A DNA stretch of 64,000 nt from Mallotus nudiflorus. Its lineage: Eukaryota; Streptophyta; Magnoliopsida; Malpighiales; Euphorbiaceae. The notes under the pieces are model-generated. The model searched no databases, was not told the origin of the DNA, and saw only the letters and a program-made list of their open reading frames with translations. Shown in pieces: positions 43,728 to 56,262 of this stretch. Position numbers and translations under genes: made by a program. The DNA is taken from contig CANTUR010000193.1 in NCBI GenBank assembly GCA_947683625.1, positions 4,278,001 through 4,342,000 on the forward strand, written 5' to 3'. How positions within the stretch are numbered: the first letter of the stretch is position 1; each line of letters opens with the position of its first letter.

Positions 43728-44270
43728 CTATGAATATTTCTTAAGGTTAGGATATAACCATTCTTTGTGCAAAACATCAAAAACTAAATGTACATGATCA
43801 AGATGTTCATCTAATGACTTACTATAAACAAGTATATCATCAAAATAAACAACTACAAACTTCCCTAAGAATGCATGCAAAACATGGTTCATTAATCTCA
43901 TGAAAGTACTAGGTGCTTTAGTTAACCCAAAAGGCATAACTAACCACTTATATAACCCATATTTTATTTTAAAAGCAGTTTTCCACTCATCCCCTTCTCT
44001 TATCCTAATTTGATGGTAACCACTTTTAAGATCAATTATAGAGAAAATGCAAGTACCATGCAATTCATCAAGCATGTCATCTAAGCAAGGAATGGGATGG
44101 CGATATTTAACTGTTATTTTATTGATAGCCCTATAATCAACACACATATGCTATGAACCATCTTTTTTTGAAACTAACAAAATGGGTACAGCACATGGGC
44201 TCATGCTTTCTCTAATAAGCCCTTTATCCATTAGCTCCTCCACTTGTCTTTATAACTCCTTTATCTACTT
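43728..44270 (-). pseudogene. Reverse transcriptase, family E, 3'-truncated
   Basis: The 139-codon open frame starts 'MCVDYRAINKITVKYRHPIP', has 'SIIDLKSGYHQIRI' at codons 36-49, 'LVMPFGLTKAPSTFMRLM' at 69-86 and an intact YFDD catalytic box at codons 101-104, then 'ILVYSKSLDEH'. It ends at 'NLKKYS' in the palm. Upstream (44147-44270) a degenerate stretch continues the fingers. Confidence 0.9.
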
Positions 44271-44279
44271 AGGATTACA

Positions 44280-45088
44280 TCAATATGGTGGCTTGTTTGT
44301 AATTTGAGAACTAAGGATGAAATCCATTTGATGCTTGATTCCCCTTAAGGGTGGTAAATGCTTTAGCACTTCTTCTGGAAATAAATATGCAAATTCCTTC
44401 AAAAGAGACATAAAAACACTAGGCAAAGAAACATCAAGTTCATTAGTAGTAAAATACGGCTCTTTGTATATAAGCATAATCATTGGCATTTGAGAAAAAT
44501 ATGTCCTCTTCACATCACTTTCTTTTGCATAAAAACTCACTTGCCTCTCTTTCTTTTTTCCCTCAATCTCTCCTTTTGCATGCGCCTCTCATTTCTTTTG
44601 TGCATCCACTCTTAGCTCTCTTTTTTCTACTCTTTGCTGACACCCCTCATTTGTTTTCTCATAACTCTCCTTTTACTATGCATTCTTTTCTTTTTATCTC
44701 TCATGCACATGTTCTCTCTCATTATCTTTTGATCCTCATAAACTTCTTTCATTGACAAAGGTGAAAGTATAATATTTTTACCATCCATGAAAAAAATATA
44801 TTTGTGTATAAAACCATCATAAGTAACCCTTCTATCAAATTTCCATGGATGTCTCAAAAGAATATGACTAGCTTGTATGGGCACAACATTACAAAGGACC
44901 TCATCGACATACTTCCCTGTAGAAAATGGAACAAGTACTTGTTTAGTAACCCTAACCTCTCCACAATCATTTAACCTTTACAAATTATAGGGTCTAGGAT
45001 GTTTTAAAGTGAGCAAATTAAGTTTTTCAACTAACAAAGTAATAGCCACATTTATACAACTACCTCCATCAATTATCAAACAACATAC
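44280..45088 (-). pseudogene. Protease and PR-RT linker, family E
   Basis: The protease active site 'LIIDGGSCINV' lies at about 45040-45080, immediately beside the solo LTR D insertion. 'ASHILLRHPWKFDRRVTYDG' (flap region) and 'KNIILSPLSMKEVYED' are in 44627-44884. The 44280-44540 frame gives 'LKEFAYLFPEEVLKHLPPLR', the lead into RT. The parts are separated by stops. Confidence 0.82.
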
Positions 45089-46626
45089 TATTGGGTTTCG
45101 TGATACAAACGCAGCAGAAAAATTAAAATTTTATCACATTCCCAAACCTGGATCCATGTAATTTGACTACTTGATTAAATTTAGGGTTTCAAGAATCTCA
45201 CCAAGATGCAGAAGAGGCAAGATTTTCTAGAAGGATGAGAGGAGGTTCACACCGGTGACACTTTACCTCGAGCCTTTTGTTTTAGTTGTTCGGATGTAGA
45301 CATCTCCAAAAGGATGCGTCCTCTATAGGTATCCACACAAACAGCCCTTCACAAAATGAATTGGAGTGTGTGCTAGCAACCTCCTTGATTGTCTCACAAA
45401 TCAAGAACAAAATAAAAAAACTATGTCTTTGTTTTCTAAGAAGAAAGAAAATGAATTTGGAGGCAGGAAAAAAAAGTTTGTTAAACCTTAGAGAATATAA
45501 CATATTTATAGACTCTAAATTAGGGTTTCACCTACTAATGACCTTTTGGTAATTTCCATTTATTATATTCTGATTTTGTTTAAAAACAAATCAGAAATAA
45601 TATCTTATTTATTTATTTAAAATAAAATTTATCTTAAATAAACAAAAAAATAAATAAATAACTTTAATTATTTATTTCCACAGAGTTTATTTTGGGCTTA
45701 TTAAACCCATATTCATTTTGGGCTTGTTCTAAGTGTGTGACCCTATAGGTTCACATAACATTGGTAGTGGGCCTAAATCTCTATTTAGGCCTACAAGTTA
45801 TAAGTGGCCTTTAGCAAGACATTATGACTACGCAAGTCATGTGAAGTCAATAATCCGACATAACCTAATTACAATGAATTTTATCATCCCTTTATCACAT
45901 GATATCTTAATTGAACATAAGGCATAGAATGTCATCCTTATATAGTTCAATATTATGACTTGATTCCAAGTAGACTGAAAATGATAACTCTTTATCAATT
46001 CATTTCAGCATGGCCATGCAATTTTCTTCAATCTATCTCATCAAGGAGCCCATAGATATCTTTCTCATATTAATGAGGCATAAATTCCTTCTGAATCACT
46101 AACATTCCTCACATAACTAATTTCATATCCAACAACATTCCAATTTAATCATCCGGTTAAAGACAATGTTAGAATGTGTCAAAACATAAAATAGCTATAT
46201 ATAAATCTATGATGATTTCAAGGTCAAAGGACCGAAATAAAATTATTATGATGAGAAATACTTATGACAATAATCTATGTAGTATTCTCATAGTGGGTCA
46301 ATCCAGTACATGATCTCTCATCATATACCTATAAGTTGATTTAATATCTCATATTCATGATTAGTAAAACATAACCATCAGTCAACATCATACTAGCCTT
46401 AATACTTTAATATTTATATAATGAATAAATGGCTAGGGATAATTATAATAGAACTCTTATTTTAATTTAAGGGTTTTACTATCAAGTCATATACTTGATG
46501 GCCTTAGTAAGAATTAACCATTCATATAATTATCATAAAATCAAATGATAATGAAATACCTCTTTATTAATAAAATAAAAAAGTCAATGCATAATCAAAT
46601 GATTGACCTAGTGCATATCACTAACA
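45089..46626 (-). mobile_element. Solo LTR, family D
   Basis: 1538 bp, reading on the - strand TGTTAGTGATATGC...CGAAACCCAATA. It is flanked by CATAC (45084-45088, 46627-46631). There is no internal region, so it is a solo LTR from recombination between two LTRs. Family D's superfamily is not known from the LTR alone. The copy at 56244-58640 is in the opposite orientation. Frames inside it (45286-45552 etc.) have no resemblance. Confidence 0.9.
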
Positions 46627-46631
46627 CATAC

Positions 46632-47830
46632 CTTTCCTTTAACTCTGCATCTTGCAAGAAAGATGTTGTCACATTATTCATCCTCTTTTACTTTGGTTTG
46701 TGTACTTAATGTTCACCTTGCAACTAGAAAATCTTTGTAGTCAACCTTCTTAAGGTCTTCTTCAACATCGCTTGCATCTTCAAGTGGGGGCATCTCATCA
46801 TCCTCCTCACTGTCATACTCTCTATTAACAAGGATCATGGCCTTCCTATTTGGCGATCACATTGCATGTGTCCTCTTCCTTCATATTTAAAACATTCAAT
46901 GGAGCTTGTTTTGAGATTAGATGCTTCAGCTTGCTTTGAGCTCCCTCCTTCCTTGCCTCCTTTATTAAATTTAGGTTTGGAAGTTCTTTTGTCACTTTCT
47001 TTCCACTTTGTCTTCCAATTGGATGTTGTTGTAGTTAAATGAGATTTAAGAGGTCTCCCCTTGAACTGTTGCTCCATTTTGAGTGCCATATGGTACATGT
47101 CTTTTAGCTTTACATATGGATGTAATTCCAGTACATGAACAATCTTCTTGTTTAGCCCATTTAAGAAATGTGCCATAGTTTATTCACGGTCTTCATTAAT
47201 TTTAGCACAAATCAAAGTCATCTCCATCTCTTTGTAGTACTCTTCAACACTCATTGAACCATGTCTAAAACTTTGAAGTAGATTGTGTAGGTCTCTATAA
47301 TAATAATTTGACACAAAAATCTTCTACATAATGGTCTTCATCTTTTCCCATGTAGAGACAGGTTCTTCTTCACAATACCTTCTTGAAACCAATAGTTGTT
47401 CCCACTAAACTAAGGCATAATCCATGAACTTAATAACTGTGAGCTTAACTTTATTTTCCTCAGAGTAGTTATGACAATCAAACATGAAAACCACATTTTT
47501 CTCCCATGCTAGATATGCTTCAGGATCATACTATGAAAAGTATGTATCTTCATCTTTATGCTCCCAAGGTTATTATCTTGCCTCCTACACCCTTGATTGC
47601 TTTCATCAATGGATTCATCATCATCTTCATGCCACCTCCCTCTATAAGCTTGTATTGGTGCAGTTTGATTTGTAGTGGCTATTTTGTTTTGACTTTGCTC
47701 CATTCTCCCTATTCGTTCTTAAACCTCTTTATGGCTGTTCATTAATTAACTCATTTGTTCTTACATCGCCTTCATAAAGAGTTCCATTTGGGATCTTTCT
47801 CAACCTCTTTTGAACCTGACATGTTATAAA
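46632..47830 (-). pseudogene. gag of family E, with zinc knuckle remnant
   Basis: The 113-codon frame 46835-47176 reads 'MAHFLNGLNKKIVHVLELHP', then a basic Ser/Thr-rich stretch, then the knuckle 'CFKYEGRGHMQC', where the second Cys is Tyr. Upstream, 'SVEEYYKEMEM' near 47210-47250 and broken capsid sequence extend to about 47830. Downstream (46632-46834) come the Glu/Asp-rich linker and the start of protease. Confidence 0.82.
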
Positions 47831-48612
47831 TAAAGAAACAAAAGAAAAGAAAAAAACTTCACAAGTAACACTCCCTCTCATGTTTACACTCAAAGAATGT
47901 CACTCAACACTCATGTTTCACTTAATTAGGCTTTTACCCTCTTATGAGCTCACCACTCACCTTTTACCTCTCAAATTTTCTTTTTTATCATTTTTATGGA
48001 ACTTAAGTTACTAATTATCAAATTAAGCTCAATTCAAAACAAATAAATAAAAATTAAACTCAAATTTGACTATAAGAGCCAAAGAAAATGCAATAAACAA
48101 AGACAATATCCAAACAAAATGAAAACAAGAAATTTGGGAATAAGTGTTTAAACTACCCCGAACGCAACTTAATAAGAATAGTAGAATATTCAGAATTGAA
48201 ATAAGGTAAGGTATGGAATTTATAATCAAAATAGCAAATTGGAATGGTTATAGGTTGAATGAATTTAACTTTGATCAATTGACCTCTTTTTTTTAACAAA
48301 TGCTAAAATGGTCAAATTAAGAACAAACTTCAATTTGATATGTATTTGTGACAAACAAGACGCTTAGGATGCAAAACAACAAGAGTATAAATGAATTTTT
48401 TTTAAAGACTAAAAACAAGTTGGAATATGAAGAAAAGAACGAAATTGATGCACGATACTCAAAAAATGAATTTGATCACAAAGATCACAAAGAAAATGAA
48501 TTGATATAAAAAAAAGACACAAGAATGAATGAAATAAAAAATAATGATTTTTTTTGGATTAAATTCAAGCAACAAAGAAAAGTAAAGATACATACTTGAT
48601 TAATGAGCCAAA
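47831..48612 (-). other. Leader of family E element
   Basis: Between gag and primer site. AT-rich, no coding motif. The short frames here are not supported. Confidence 0.5.
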
Positions 48613-48627
48613 GGTTTGATACCAAAT
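48613..48627 (-). promoter_or_regulatory. Primer-binding site of family E
   Basis: On the - strand TTTGGTATCAAACC follows the LTR end. TGGTATCA matches the tRNA-Met site and the rest has decayed. Confidence 0.75.
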
Positions 48628-49400
48628 GATACGAACATGGTTAACTTGTACCAAACCCATATTCAATTTTGATAACCTTGCCAAGGATAGTTCATAAATC
48701 AAGCAAAAACACACTTTAATCCCAAATAAGACCCTTAAATAACTTGTACTTAAGAACCTTAATTATAAAGAATTAAAGGTTGTTCAATATAAACCTAAGA
48801 CTAACAAAGTCAATTTTAAGTCTAAATTAAACTAGGTTTGAATGTACTAAGCCTTCATTTGATAAATTCACTAAAGTTCTTTTAAGAATAAAAGAAAAGG
48901 ACTTTAACCTCTTAAAAATTTATAATTAATCAATAAAACTTCACCTAAATTTTTACTACATTGCTATGGCCTTTATATAGACATGTAAACATCCTAATCC
49001 TTGAAGAAATAGGTTTTCTTACTTATTCCTAAAGACTCCTATAAAGGAAAATCCTTAACTAAATAAGATCCCTTCAAAAATATGACAACTAAGCTTTGAA
49101 AAGCCAAATTAACAACTCATGAAAACTTAAAATTGAAAAGTCAATTTGATAACTCATGACAACTAAGCAAAATTTAACCAAGTCTTTTAATGAGTAGTTG
49201 CCACTCTCCATCACATCTAGGGTTTTATTTGTAGAGAATATTCTTAAAAGATTCTTAATTCTTGTAGATTCCCTTAGCATCTTCTAGAACCTTCCAAAAT
49301 CTTCAAAATTGCATTTTTACGTGTTTTGAATGCAAATCACTCCACTTGAAGAGTTTGACATGAATTCCTCATTTTGAGGGTCAAAATATGGTAATAAGGT
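48628..49400 (-). repeat. 5' LTR of family E (right border approximate)
   Basis: Ends on the - strand ...GTTCGTATCA, like family B. Shared blocks include a TATATAAAGG (about 48972-48981), a CAACTCATGACAACTAAG stretch (49148-49167) and a CTTCTAGAACCTTCC-like stretch. The dense TTGAC array of family B is not present. The 5' border could not be fixed. Confidence 0.68.
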
Positions 49401-50637
49401 GCAAAAAGAATGATTTTTCCCTTATGTCAAACTTCCTCCAAATTCACTCAATTGAGCTCCATTTGCACCTGTGCTTTGATTAATCTACTTAAGCTTCATC
49501 TCTTGCTTCACAAGCACTCCTAAAGCATCCTTGAATTTTTTTCATGCAAGCTCTAGTCATTGGATGATCATACTTGTGTAGATCATCATGCTTATCAACA
49601 TGGTTGGTGCTTATTTGGCTTGCATCAAATTTTCTTGAATTTATGGATATAAATCATCAATTAGCATACATCTTTACCAAGCCTCCATGTGAAGAAATAA
49701 TAAATTTTTTTAAGCATGAGCTTGGTATGATAGATGGTTCAAGCTTGTCTTGATAACTTGTTAAATTGTTTAATTGATGGTTGGACTTCTTCATTAAAAT
49801 TCATGATTTTTATAAATTTCATGTGTAATCATGCTTTTAACTGATTTTTTACAAACTATTTGTTTTTTGTATTTGATACCATTTTATAAAATTCATGCAT
49901 AAACATTTATTTATTTATTTATTTATACTTATGGTTTATTTTTCATTTTTGATATTTTTTCATAATTACATTTTAAGAAAAAATATTTTTGGCATTTATT
50001 ATCTTTATTATGTATAATTTTACTTTAAATAATTGCTATTTAATAATTAATTATTGAATTTATTGATTATTTAAATAAGCAAATCTATTTCATATACATG
50101 ATTTGATTTATTGTATTTCCCACTTGCATGATTTATTTTTAATATAATTTTTATTAAAAATAATTACTTCAAATTAAAATTTTATTTTTCCCATTTAAAT
50201 GCTTGATTACGTTGATTTATGATAATATTTATAATACCATTTAATTTGGTTGTTATTTGATTTCTTTTGGAGTTAATTTGATGTAAAAAGACCTATTTGT
50301 CATGATTTAAGGACTTGATTGAAAGGTTTTTTGAAACTTTAGAGGCCTTTCACCAATTGTATGCTCATCACAATATATAATGCACTTGCCTCACCTCCTC
50401 AACAAGACTAACTTTATTTTTATGAGTATTGTGTGTTTTCATTAGTTTTTGTTTGGTTTATTTTCATTTTATTTTTTGTTTCTAAGATATAAGCTGATAG
50501 CTTACATCTATGTTTATTATGAGTCAGTTTCTGTTTGGTGTATTTTATATTTATTTTTGGTTCATAAACTATAAGTTGTTAGTTTGTGTTTTATTTATGT
50601 TATGTTTCTCTTAAATTTACAATTGGTATTTTAATAT
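49401..50637. other. AT-rich spacer of unknown origin
   Basis: There is no credible coding on either strand. It may hold the missing end of LTR C or the rest of LTR E. Phrases such as TTAAGGACTTGATTGAAAGG (about 50308) recall Tat LTR U3 sequence. I cannot assign it. Confidence 0.4.
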
Positions 50638-50868
50638 GGCATAATTACTATTTCTTATGTGTTTTGGCCTATTACACTACTTTATCTCTAACATTTGAAA
50701 AAATATTTGTTCATCCTTGACATTTGTAGCAGTTAACACTCATCGTCCCTCTTTCAGGGATGAAATAGTACATGAATTGCAAATGTTAGGTATGAATAAA
50801 TATTTTTTCAAATGTCAGGGATGACGCAGTGTGATAGACCAAAACATAGGGGAAATAGCAATTATCCC
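50638..50868. mobile_element. Mutator-type MITE, 231 bp, 9-bp target duplication
   Basis: The two halves are long inverted repeats (GGCATAATTACTATTTC... against GGGATAATTGCTATTTC... on the other strand), both followed by TTTTGGYCTAT and a CACTRCKTYATCYCTRACAT stretch. A perfect 9-bp duplication TTTTAATAT flanks it (50629-50637, 50869-50877). There is no coding. It is the same family as 61521-61754. Confidence 0.9.
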
Positions 50869-50877
50869 TTTTAATAT

Positions 50878-51848
50878 CATTGTAACTCTATCCCTTTTAT
50901 TAATGCAATTTTTTTCTTTTTCCATTTTAACAAAGGGTGAGAAATAGTTGAGTTTGCTTATTTATGCTTAACATAATTTTGTTAATGCATGCATTGTAAG
51001 TGTGACTAGTTTTGTAATAATCAAGTTATCATGTTTTTATATTTGTGATAAAAGGCTTTGTTTTGGTTACTTTGTTTATATTTATGATACATGACAAGAT
51101 GGACATGATATTCTTCATTTTGGTCTATCTTGTTTTTATTGATTTAATTCTTGGTCTTTTATTTGCTTTTGGTTTCTTTATAGTTTATTTCTCCTTTCTT
51201 TTTGTCTTTGACAAAAGGGGAGAAATTGTTATGTTTCTGATATGCTAAGTGCTACATGATCATGTTTTAGTTAAGTTTAAGTTTTAAAAAACAAGTGCTA
51301 TACAAACTATGTTTGTTGTGTATTAAAGTTGTACTACATGCATTATAAGTGCTACTAGTTTAATTTAAACGATCATGTTATCATGTTTTTAACACATTTT
51401 TCATGTTAGGCTATTTTTTTTCTTTCCCTCATGTTAAATTTATGTTGTTTATTTTAACATGGGGAATAATTTTTTAAATTAATATTTCTTATCATGACCA
51501 TAAAAAGGGGAAAAATAAAGAAATATATTTCTTTTAAGAGCAAATTTTTATGATTATTCTCAATTAGAATCATTTCTCAAAAATTATCTCCTTTATAATT
51601 ATTTAACCTTTAAAGATGTAAAAATGCTATATCTTATATATGCAATATTGATTCATTTTTCTCATACTTTGATTTATTGAATTTATGCATATATTAAGGG
51701 GGAGCAAAATCCTTTTCACTAAAATGCATCTATTTAAAGCATAATTATTTTATATAGCATATGTTTATTCATGTTATTTATTACATACACACACATTTTA
51801 TTTATTATTTTAACAAATTGTTTGTTAAAGCCAAAAAGGGGAAGATTA
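50878..51848 (+). mobile_element. 3' internal end of a probable Sirevirus (Copia), multiple polypurine tracts
   Basis: No pol is left. Repeated purine tracts of one form occur: CAAAAGGGGAGAAATTG (51213), AAAAAGGGGAAAAATAAAG (51502), TAAGGGGGAGCAAAATCC (51696) and AAAAAGGGGAAGATTA (51834). Multiple polypurine tracts before the 3' LTR are typical of Sireviruses. Coding frames in this part (e.g. 51045-51248) are hydrophobic and not recognised. Confidence 0.5.
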
Positions 51849-52985
51849 TTAACCATTTAAATGATCAAACTCTTAATTTTGAACTTTGATAAACAATTTA
51901 AGTTGCTAATGATTTTATTTAAGTGTGTAAGAACTTAATTTAAGTTGTTCAAAGCTTGGAAATATGAAATACTCTTTAAAGGAGTATTTAACATGTATTT
52001 TATGATATACATGAAAAAATACAAGTGCCTCAATTAATTGATGTAAAAGGAGCAAAGAAAAATCAAATTTTGGACTTATAGGTGTATCCTCAAAAGCATC
52101 CCATAAGCCAGCACGAGTTGTCCCCTATTGGCAAGCTTTTTTAGCCATTTACCTATTTTGGATAATGCTGCTCATGGTCATGAGGGTAGTCCACATAGCT
52201 CACAATGGGCAAATTTGAACAAATTTCAAAGGTAACTATCCTCAAATTGCTCCTCACGAGCTAAGACACTACTATTATAAGTATGAGTGGTGTTTCGGTG
52301 GTAAAAGTTTGAAAAACATTCAAGGATGTTTGGAAGACTTTAAAGACACAATCAATGCCTCTAACAACAATATTTTTTAGTTTTTGATCTATAAAAACTA
52401 CTCCTATAGCTCAATTGAAGTTAAGACACTTATTATAATTCTCCAATTTAACATTCATCAAAGTTGTAAAACTTTCAAACATTTTTTCTTTGTTTCATTA
52501 ACTCTTGTGAGAGTTGGTTATGTGTTAGCAATAAAATTTCTACTTCAACTAAGTCTTAGGATGGATTAGAAGGGAATTGAGATTTATTTCTAAAGGAATT
52601 GATTTAAGTGTTTGTCCATAAAAAAACTTAGGAATTCAATTTTAGAGTGAGCCTTAAAAATTCTTGTTTGTATGGTTTAAGAGCGAGCTTTAAAACTCTT
52701 GTTTGTATAGTTTAAGAGTGACCCTTAAAACTCTTGTTTATAAGGTTTGAGTTGAGCTATAAACTCAAGTTGTAAGAATCAATCTAAGAAAATAGATTGA
52801 GGTGTTAAAAAATCCTAATTTGGGAGAGTTAGGTAAAGATGTAGGATTGTTGAGAATTTGAACTCCTTATTGCTTGTGCTTTTATTTTCTCTACTCTTAA
52901 TTTTCACTCATTCTTGTTTCATTTCCTTTTAATTTTCTAAAATCCTCATTAGCCTTATTCACCCCCCCCCCTCTAAGGAACTTTC
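51849..52985 (+). repeat. Probable Sirevirus 3' LTR
   Basis: Begins shortly after the last purine tract (TTAACCATTTAAATGATC) and ends near a CACCCCCCCCCCTCTAAGG run (52962-52980) of the kind seen at the end of Sirevirus LTRs. About four 36-bp repeats (TTAAGAGTGACCCTTAAAAC then TCTTGTTTGTATGG) lie at 52641-52777. The right side joins Athila integrase. No target duplication could be tested. Confidence 0.48.
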
Positions 52986-52989
52986 AAGG

Positions 52990-54340
52990 AGCCTATCAAC
53001 GAAATATTTTCTAATGAGATGCTTTTGGCTATGGAGCTTATGGATGCTCCATGGTTTGCCAATATAGACAATTTCATCTCATGTGGGGAATTGCCAAAAG
53101 ATTTCACTAGTCAACAAAGAAAGAAGTTGATTCATGACTCTAAATTTTACTTGTGGGATGATCCTTTCTTTTAAAAGTTATGTAATGATGGCATGATCAA
53201 AAGGTGCATAGCAAATGAAAAAATTAGGTCAGTTTTGCAAAATTGTCATAGGATGGTTCATGGTGGATATTTTGTTCCATAAAGAATAACTACTAAAGTT
53301 CTTGAAGTAAGGTTCTATTGGCCTACACTCTTTCATGATACTAAAGAGTCTATGCTTATCTGTGTTACATGCTAAAGGAGTGGTAACATTTCAAAGAAAG
53401 ATGAAATGCTTTAATTAAGGGTCCTAGAAGTTAAGATATTTGATGTTTGGGGCATCAATTTCATAGGACCATTTCCTTTATTAGGGACCAATAAGTACAT
53501 ACTTATTTTATGTTGATTATGTATCAAAATAGGTAGAAGCTTAAGCATGCTCAGTAAATGATGCAAGAGTTATTTGCATGTTCTTAAAGAAATTATTCTC
53601 TCGATTTGGGATGCCTAGAGCTATCATAAGTGATAGGAGAACACATTTTTGCAATAAATATATGGAAAAGTTATTAGTAGATATGGGGTGAAGCACAAAG
53701 TAGCAAAACCTTATCACCCTCAAACAAGTGGGCAAGTAGAGGTAGCAATCGAGAATTAAACAAGATTTTGGAAAGAACAATGAGCAAGTCAAGAAAGTAA
53801 TAGGCAAGGAAGCTTGATGATGCTTTATTGGCATATAGAATTGCATACAAAACATCTATCAAAATGTCTCCATTTTGGTTGGTCTATGGCAAAACATGTC
53901 ATCTTCCTGTTGAGCTTCAACATAAGGCTTATTAGGCAATTAAAGCTTTGAATTATAATTTCAAGAGGGCATATGAAAAAAGGATCTTACAATTAAGTGA
54001 GCTAAAGGAGATTAAAGAAGCTACATATGAAAATTCAAGGATTTATAATGAGCACACAATGAGGTGTCATGATGTAAAAGTTAGGAGTAAAAAGTTTAAG
54101 AAAGGTGATTAAGTGTTACTTTTTAATTCAAGGCTCATATTATTTCTAGGAAAACTAAAAAGTAGATGGTTAGGGCCATTTATGGTTACTCAAACATACC
54201 TTTATAGAGCTATGGAATTAAGCAACACACAAGGAGAAAAGTTGAAAGTGAATAGACAAAGGTTAAAGTTATATCGTGGAGGCATATTAGAGAATTTTTG
54301 CGAAGCAGCCTACTTGATGAATGAAACAAAGTGTTGAACC
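52990..54340 (+). pseudogene. Integrase of Athila element
   Basis: Athila-type pol end: 'APWFANIDNFISCGELP', then 'FYLWDDPFF', 'RFYWPTLFHDTKES' and 'IFDVWGINFIGPFPLLG', where the first catalytic Asp is Asn (GAT to AAT). 'YHPQTSGQVEVA' keeps the catalytic Glu. The C-terminal open frame 54113-54337 has 'LKSRWLGPFMVTQTY'. The zinc-binding His pair is damaged (VHGGYF). Frameshifts and stops occur throughout. RT and gag of this element are not in the window. Confidence 0.87.
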
Positions 54341-55169
54341 TTGGGGGTCATTGACCTTTAAAAAAGTGCTTCTTGGGGGCTCAACCAAGCTTTTTTGTTT
54401 AATTTTATTTTCATTATTTGGTAGTTTATATTTTTGCAAATTTATTAGTTTGATTTTTAATATTTATTTATATTGTGTTTTTTAGTAAATGAAGGAGAGG
54501 AGGAGCTTTAGAAGAATTTTGTAAGCTTGAAATTGTATGAAAAAATGTGTGATTTGATGTGGTGTTTTATGTATGATGCAATGTGTATGAATTTTGAATG
54601 TTACTTTTTATTGTGAACTAGATAGGTTGCGAACCCTGTTGTGTAGCCATATGACTTGATTATTGTTTTAGAGGGCAAAAAATCAACATTCAAGCATGGC
54701 CATGAGGTTTTGTAGATTAAGACACACAGCTATGCTAAAAGTATGGGAAATTAAAGCAAAAAATTGCATCCAGACACAACTGTGCGCATCAAGGCACACA
54801 ATCGTGCCTACTACCTCAGGAAATTAAAAAGTGCAGCACACATGACTATGCATGTTGATGAATATAGTCATGCGTCATCTGTAGATTGAATTTTAAAAGT
54901 ATGAATTTTTAATTTTTAAGTGGAGTCTCATCATTTTCCCCAACTTCTCACTTCCTTATTTTTAAGGTTCTAAAAACTAAGCACTTTTCCACTGCCACTT
55001 CCCTATGTAAACTCTCATTTCCTCATTTAATCTTAACATTGTCTCTACCATTTCTCTTAATTCTCTTTTTATTCAAATAATCACTTTTCCTTTTTCTCCT
55101 ATTTTACTAATCTCTCTATTTTCTATCAAACTCTTATTTCTTCATCTTTCATTACATTACTTTCACTAT
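54341..55169 (+). other. Athila spacer with palindromic CATG/GTGC words
   Basis: A non-coding stretch between integrase and the first env-like ORF. From 54690 to 54885 it repeats words such as CATGGCCATGAGG, CACAACTGTGCGC, CACAATCGTGCC and CATGACTATGCATG. Similar clusters lie at 59095-59210 and 62395-62510. Confidence 0.6.
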
Positions 55170-56238
55170 AGAAAAAGAATCAAGAAAGAAGACTTGGACA
55201 AGTAAGAAATTAGGTCCTTCATCCAAAAGAACAAGGTTTAGTGGTATCTTTAAAAATTTAGGTGGTGCTAATAAAGAGATAATGGTAAAATCTTTCCTTA
55301 AATTCATTAATTTTTGGCCTGACAGGCATAGGAAGAAGTTTGAGCAAATGATGAATAGGAAAATTATCGCTAATAGATAGATGAGGCTTTATCATTTATG
55401 GAAATTGAATTGCTAGATGAGGTTACCATGTATGTAAATAGGATGGATTAGGATGATTTTGTGAACATGCAAAGTTCTACCTATATGAAACCACCTTGTC
55501 AATTTCTCTCCTCATTTAGCTTTGATAAACAAACTCTTATGCTTACATTTCACCTAGGAAATGAGAAATAACAACTAGGATTGTTTGAACTTAATGATGT
55601 GTTCCATTTTCCAAAATACCAAAATGCTAATGTTAAGTATAATAGATATGCATTTAGAGAGAAATTATAGGGCAAAGAGGGGTGTTAGGCTAGGTTAGTA
55701 AAAGAATCTTGTATTTGATTTTCAAATTTGAAGTACTTACATAGGCTCATGTCTCATTCCTTATTTCTAAGGAAAGAAGGGATTTTATGGTTTCCACCAC
55801 CGAACTCAACATTTTATATTGCATGGTCAATGTTATGAAGCTTGACATTTTTCATGCTATTGCTAGAAAATTAAGAGATGTGGCTACAAAGGTCACCAGA
55901 GCTATTAAAGTTAAGGGTTTAATCACCACCATAGTTACCTACTTAGGCTTTTAGATTGAAAAAATGCCTTTTGATAAGTTCAAAGGCCATTCTTTGATTG
56001 ATGCATACTTGATAAAGGCTATGGGTTTGGTTAGAAAGGACCTTAAAGGGAGAACCATTCTCATTCGCCTTAATGATCTGCCAAAAGCTGAACCAAAAAA
56101 AGAGGTAGAAGAAGCCTAAAAGACTTATTTAATTGATGTTATATAGAGGTTGGATGACTTAGAGCTTGAAGTGGGGGTGATCAACTTCAATGTTGATGAA
56201 TTGAATTTACATGTTCTAAGAATGGATGCTACCATGAT
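55170..56238 (+). pseudogene. Env-like / plant transposon-protein ORF 1 of Athila, 5' part
   Basis: Translated pieces show 'CQFLSSFSFDKQTLMLTFHL' with 'FELNDVFHFPK' (55495-55620). Then, in another frame, come 'TELNILYCMVNVMKLDIFHA', 'IKVKGLITTIVTYLGF' and 'GHSLIDAYLIKAMGLVRKDL'. This pattern (FxLxxxxF-P; EL-x-CM; GLIT-I) is the conserved region of the ORF downstream of pol in Athila elements. Function is unproven. It continues at 58646 past the solo LTR D. Confidence 0.72.
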
Positions 56239-56262
56239 TGGTGTGTTAGTGATATGCCCCAG

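Larger units (their letters stand above)
43728..49400 (-). mobile_element. Reina-like Ty3/gypsy element (family E), 3'-truncated
   Basis: Order on the - strand: LTR (48628 to about 49400), primer site, gag, protease, RT, then a sudden end inside RT at 43727 against LTR C. RNase H, integrase and 3' LTR are absent. A solo LTR D splits the protease region. The LTR resembles family B LTRs in its last ~700 bp, so E is a candidate relative of the autonomous partner of family B. Confidence 0.8.

Noticed and set aside
45286..45552. Frames within solo LTR D on both strands
   Set aside because: They lie in an LTR with proven borders, have no partner in the second copy and show no recognisable motif.
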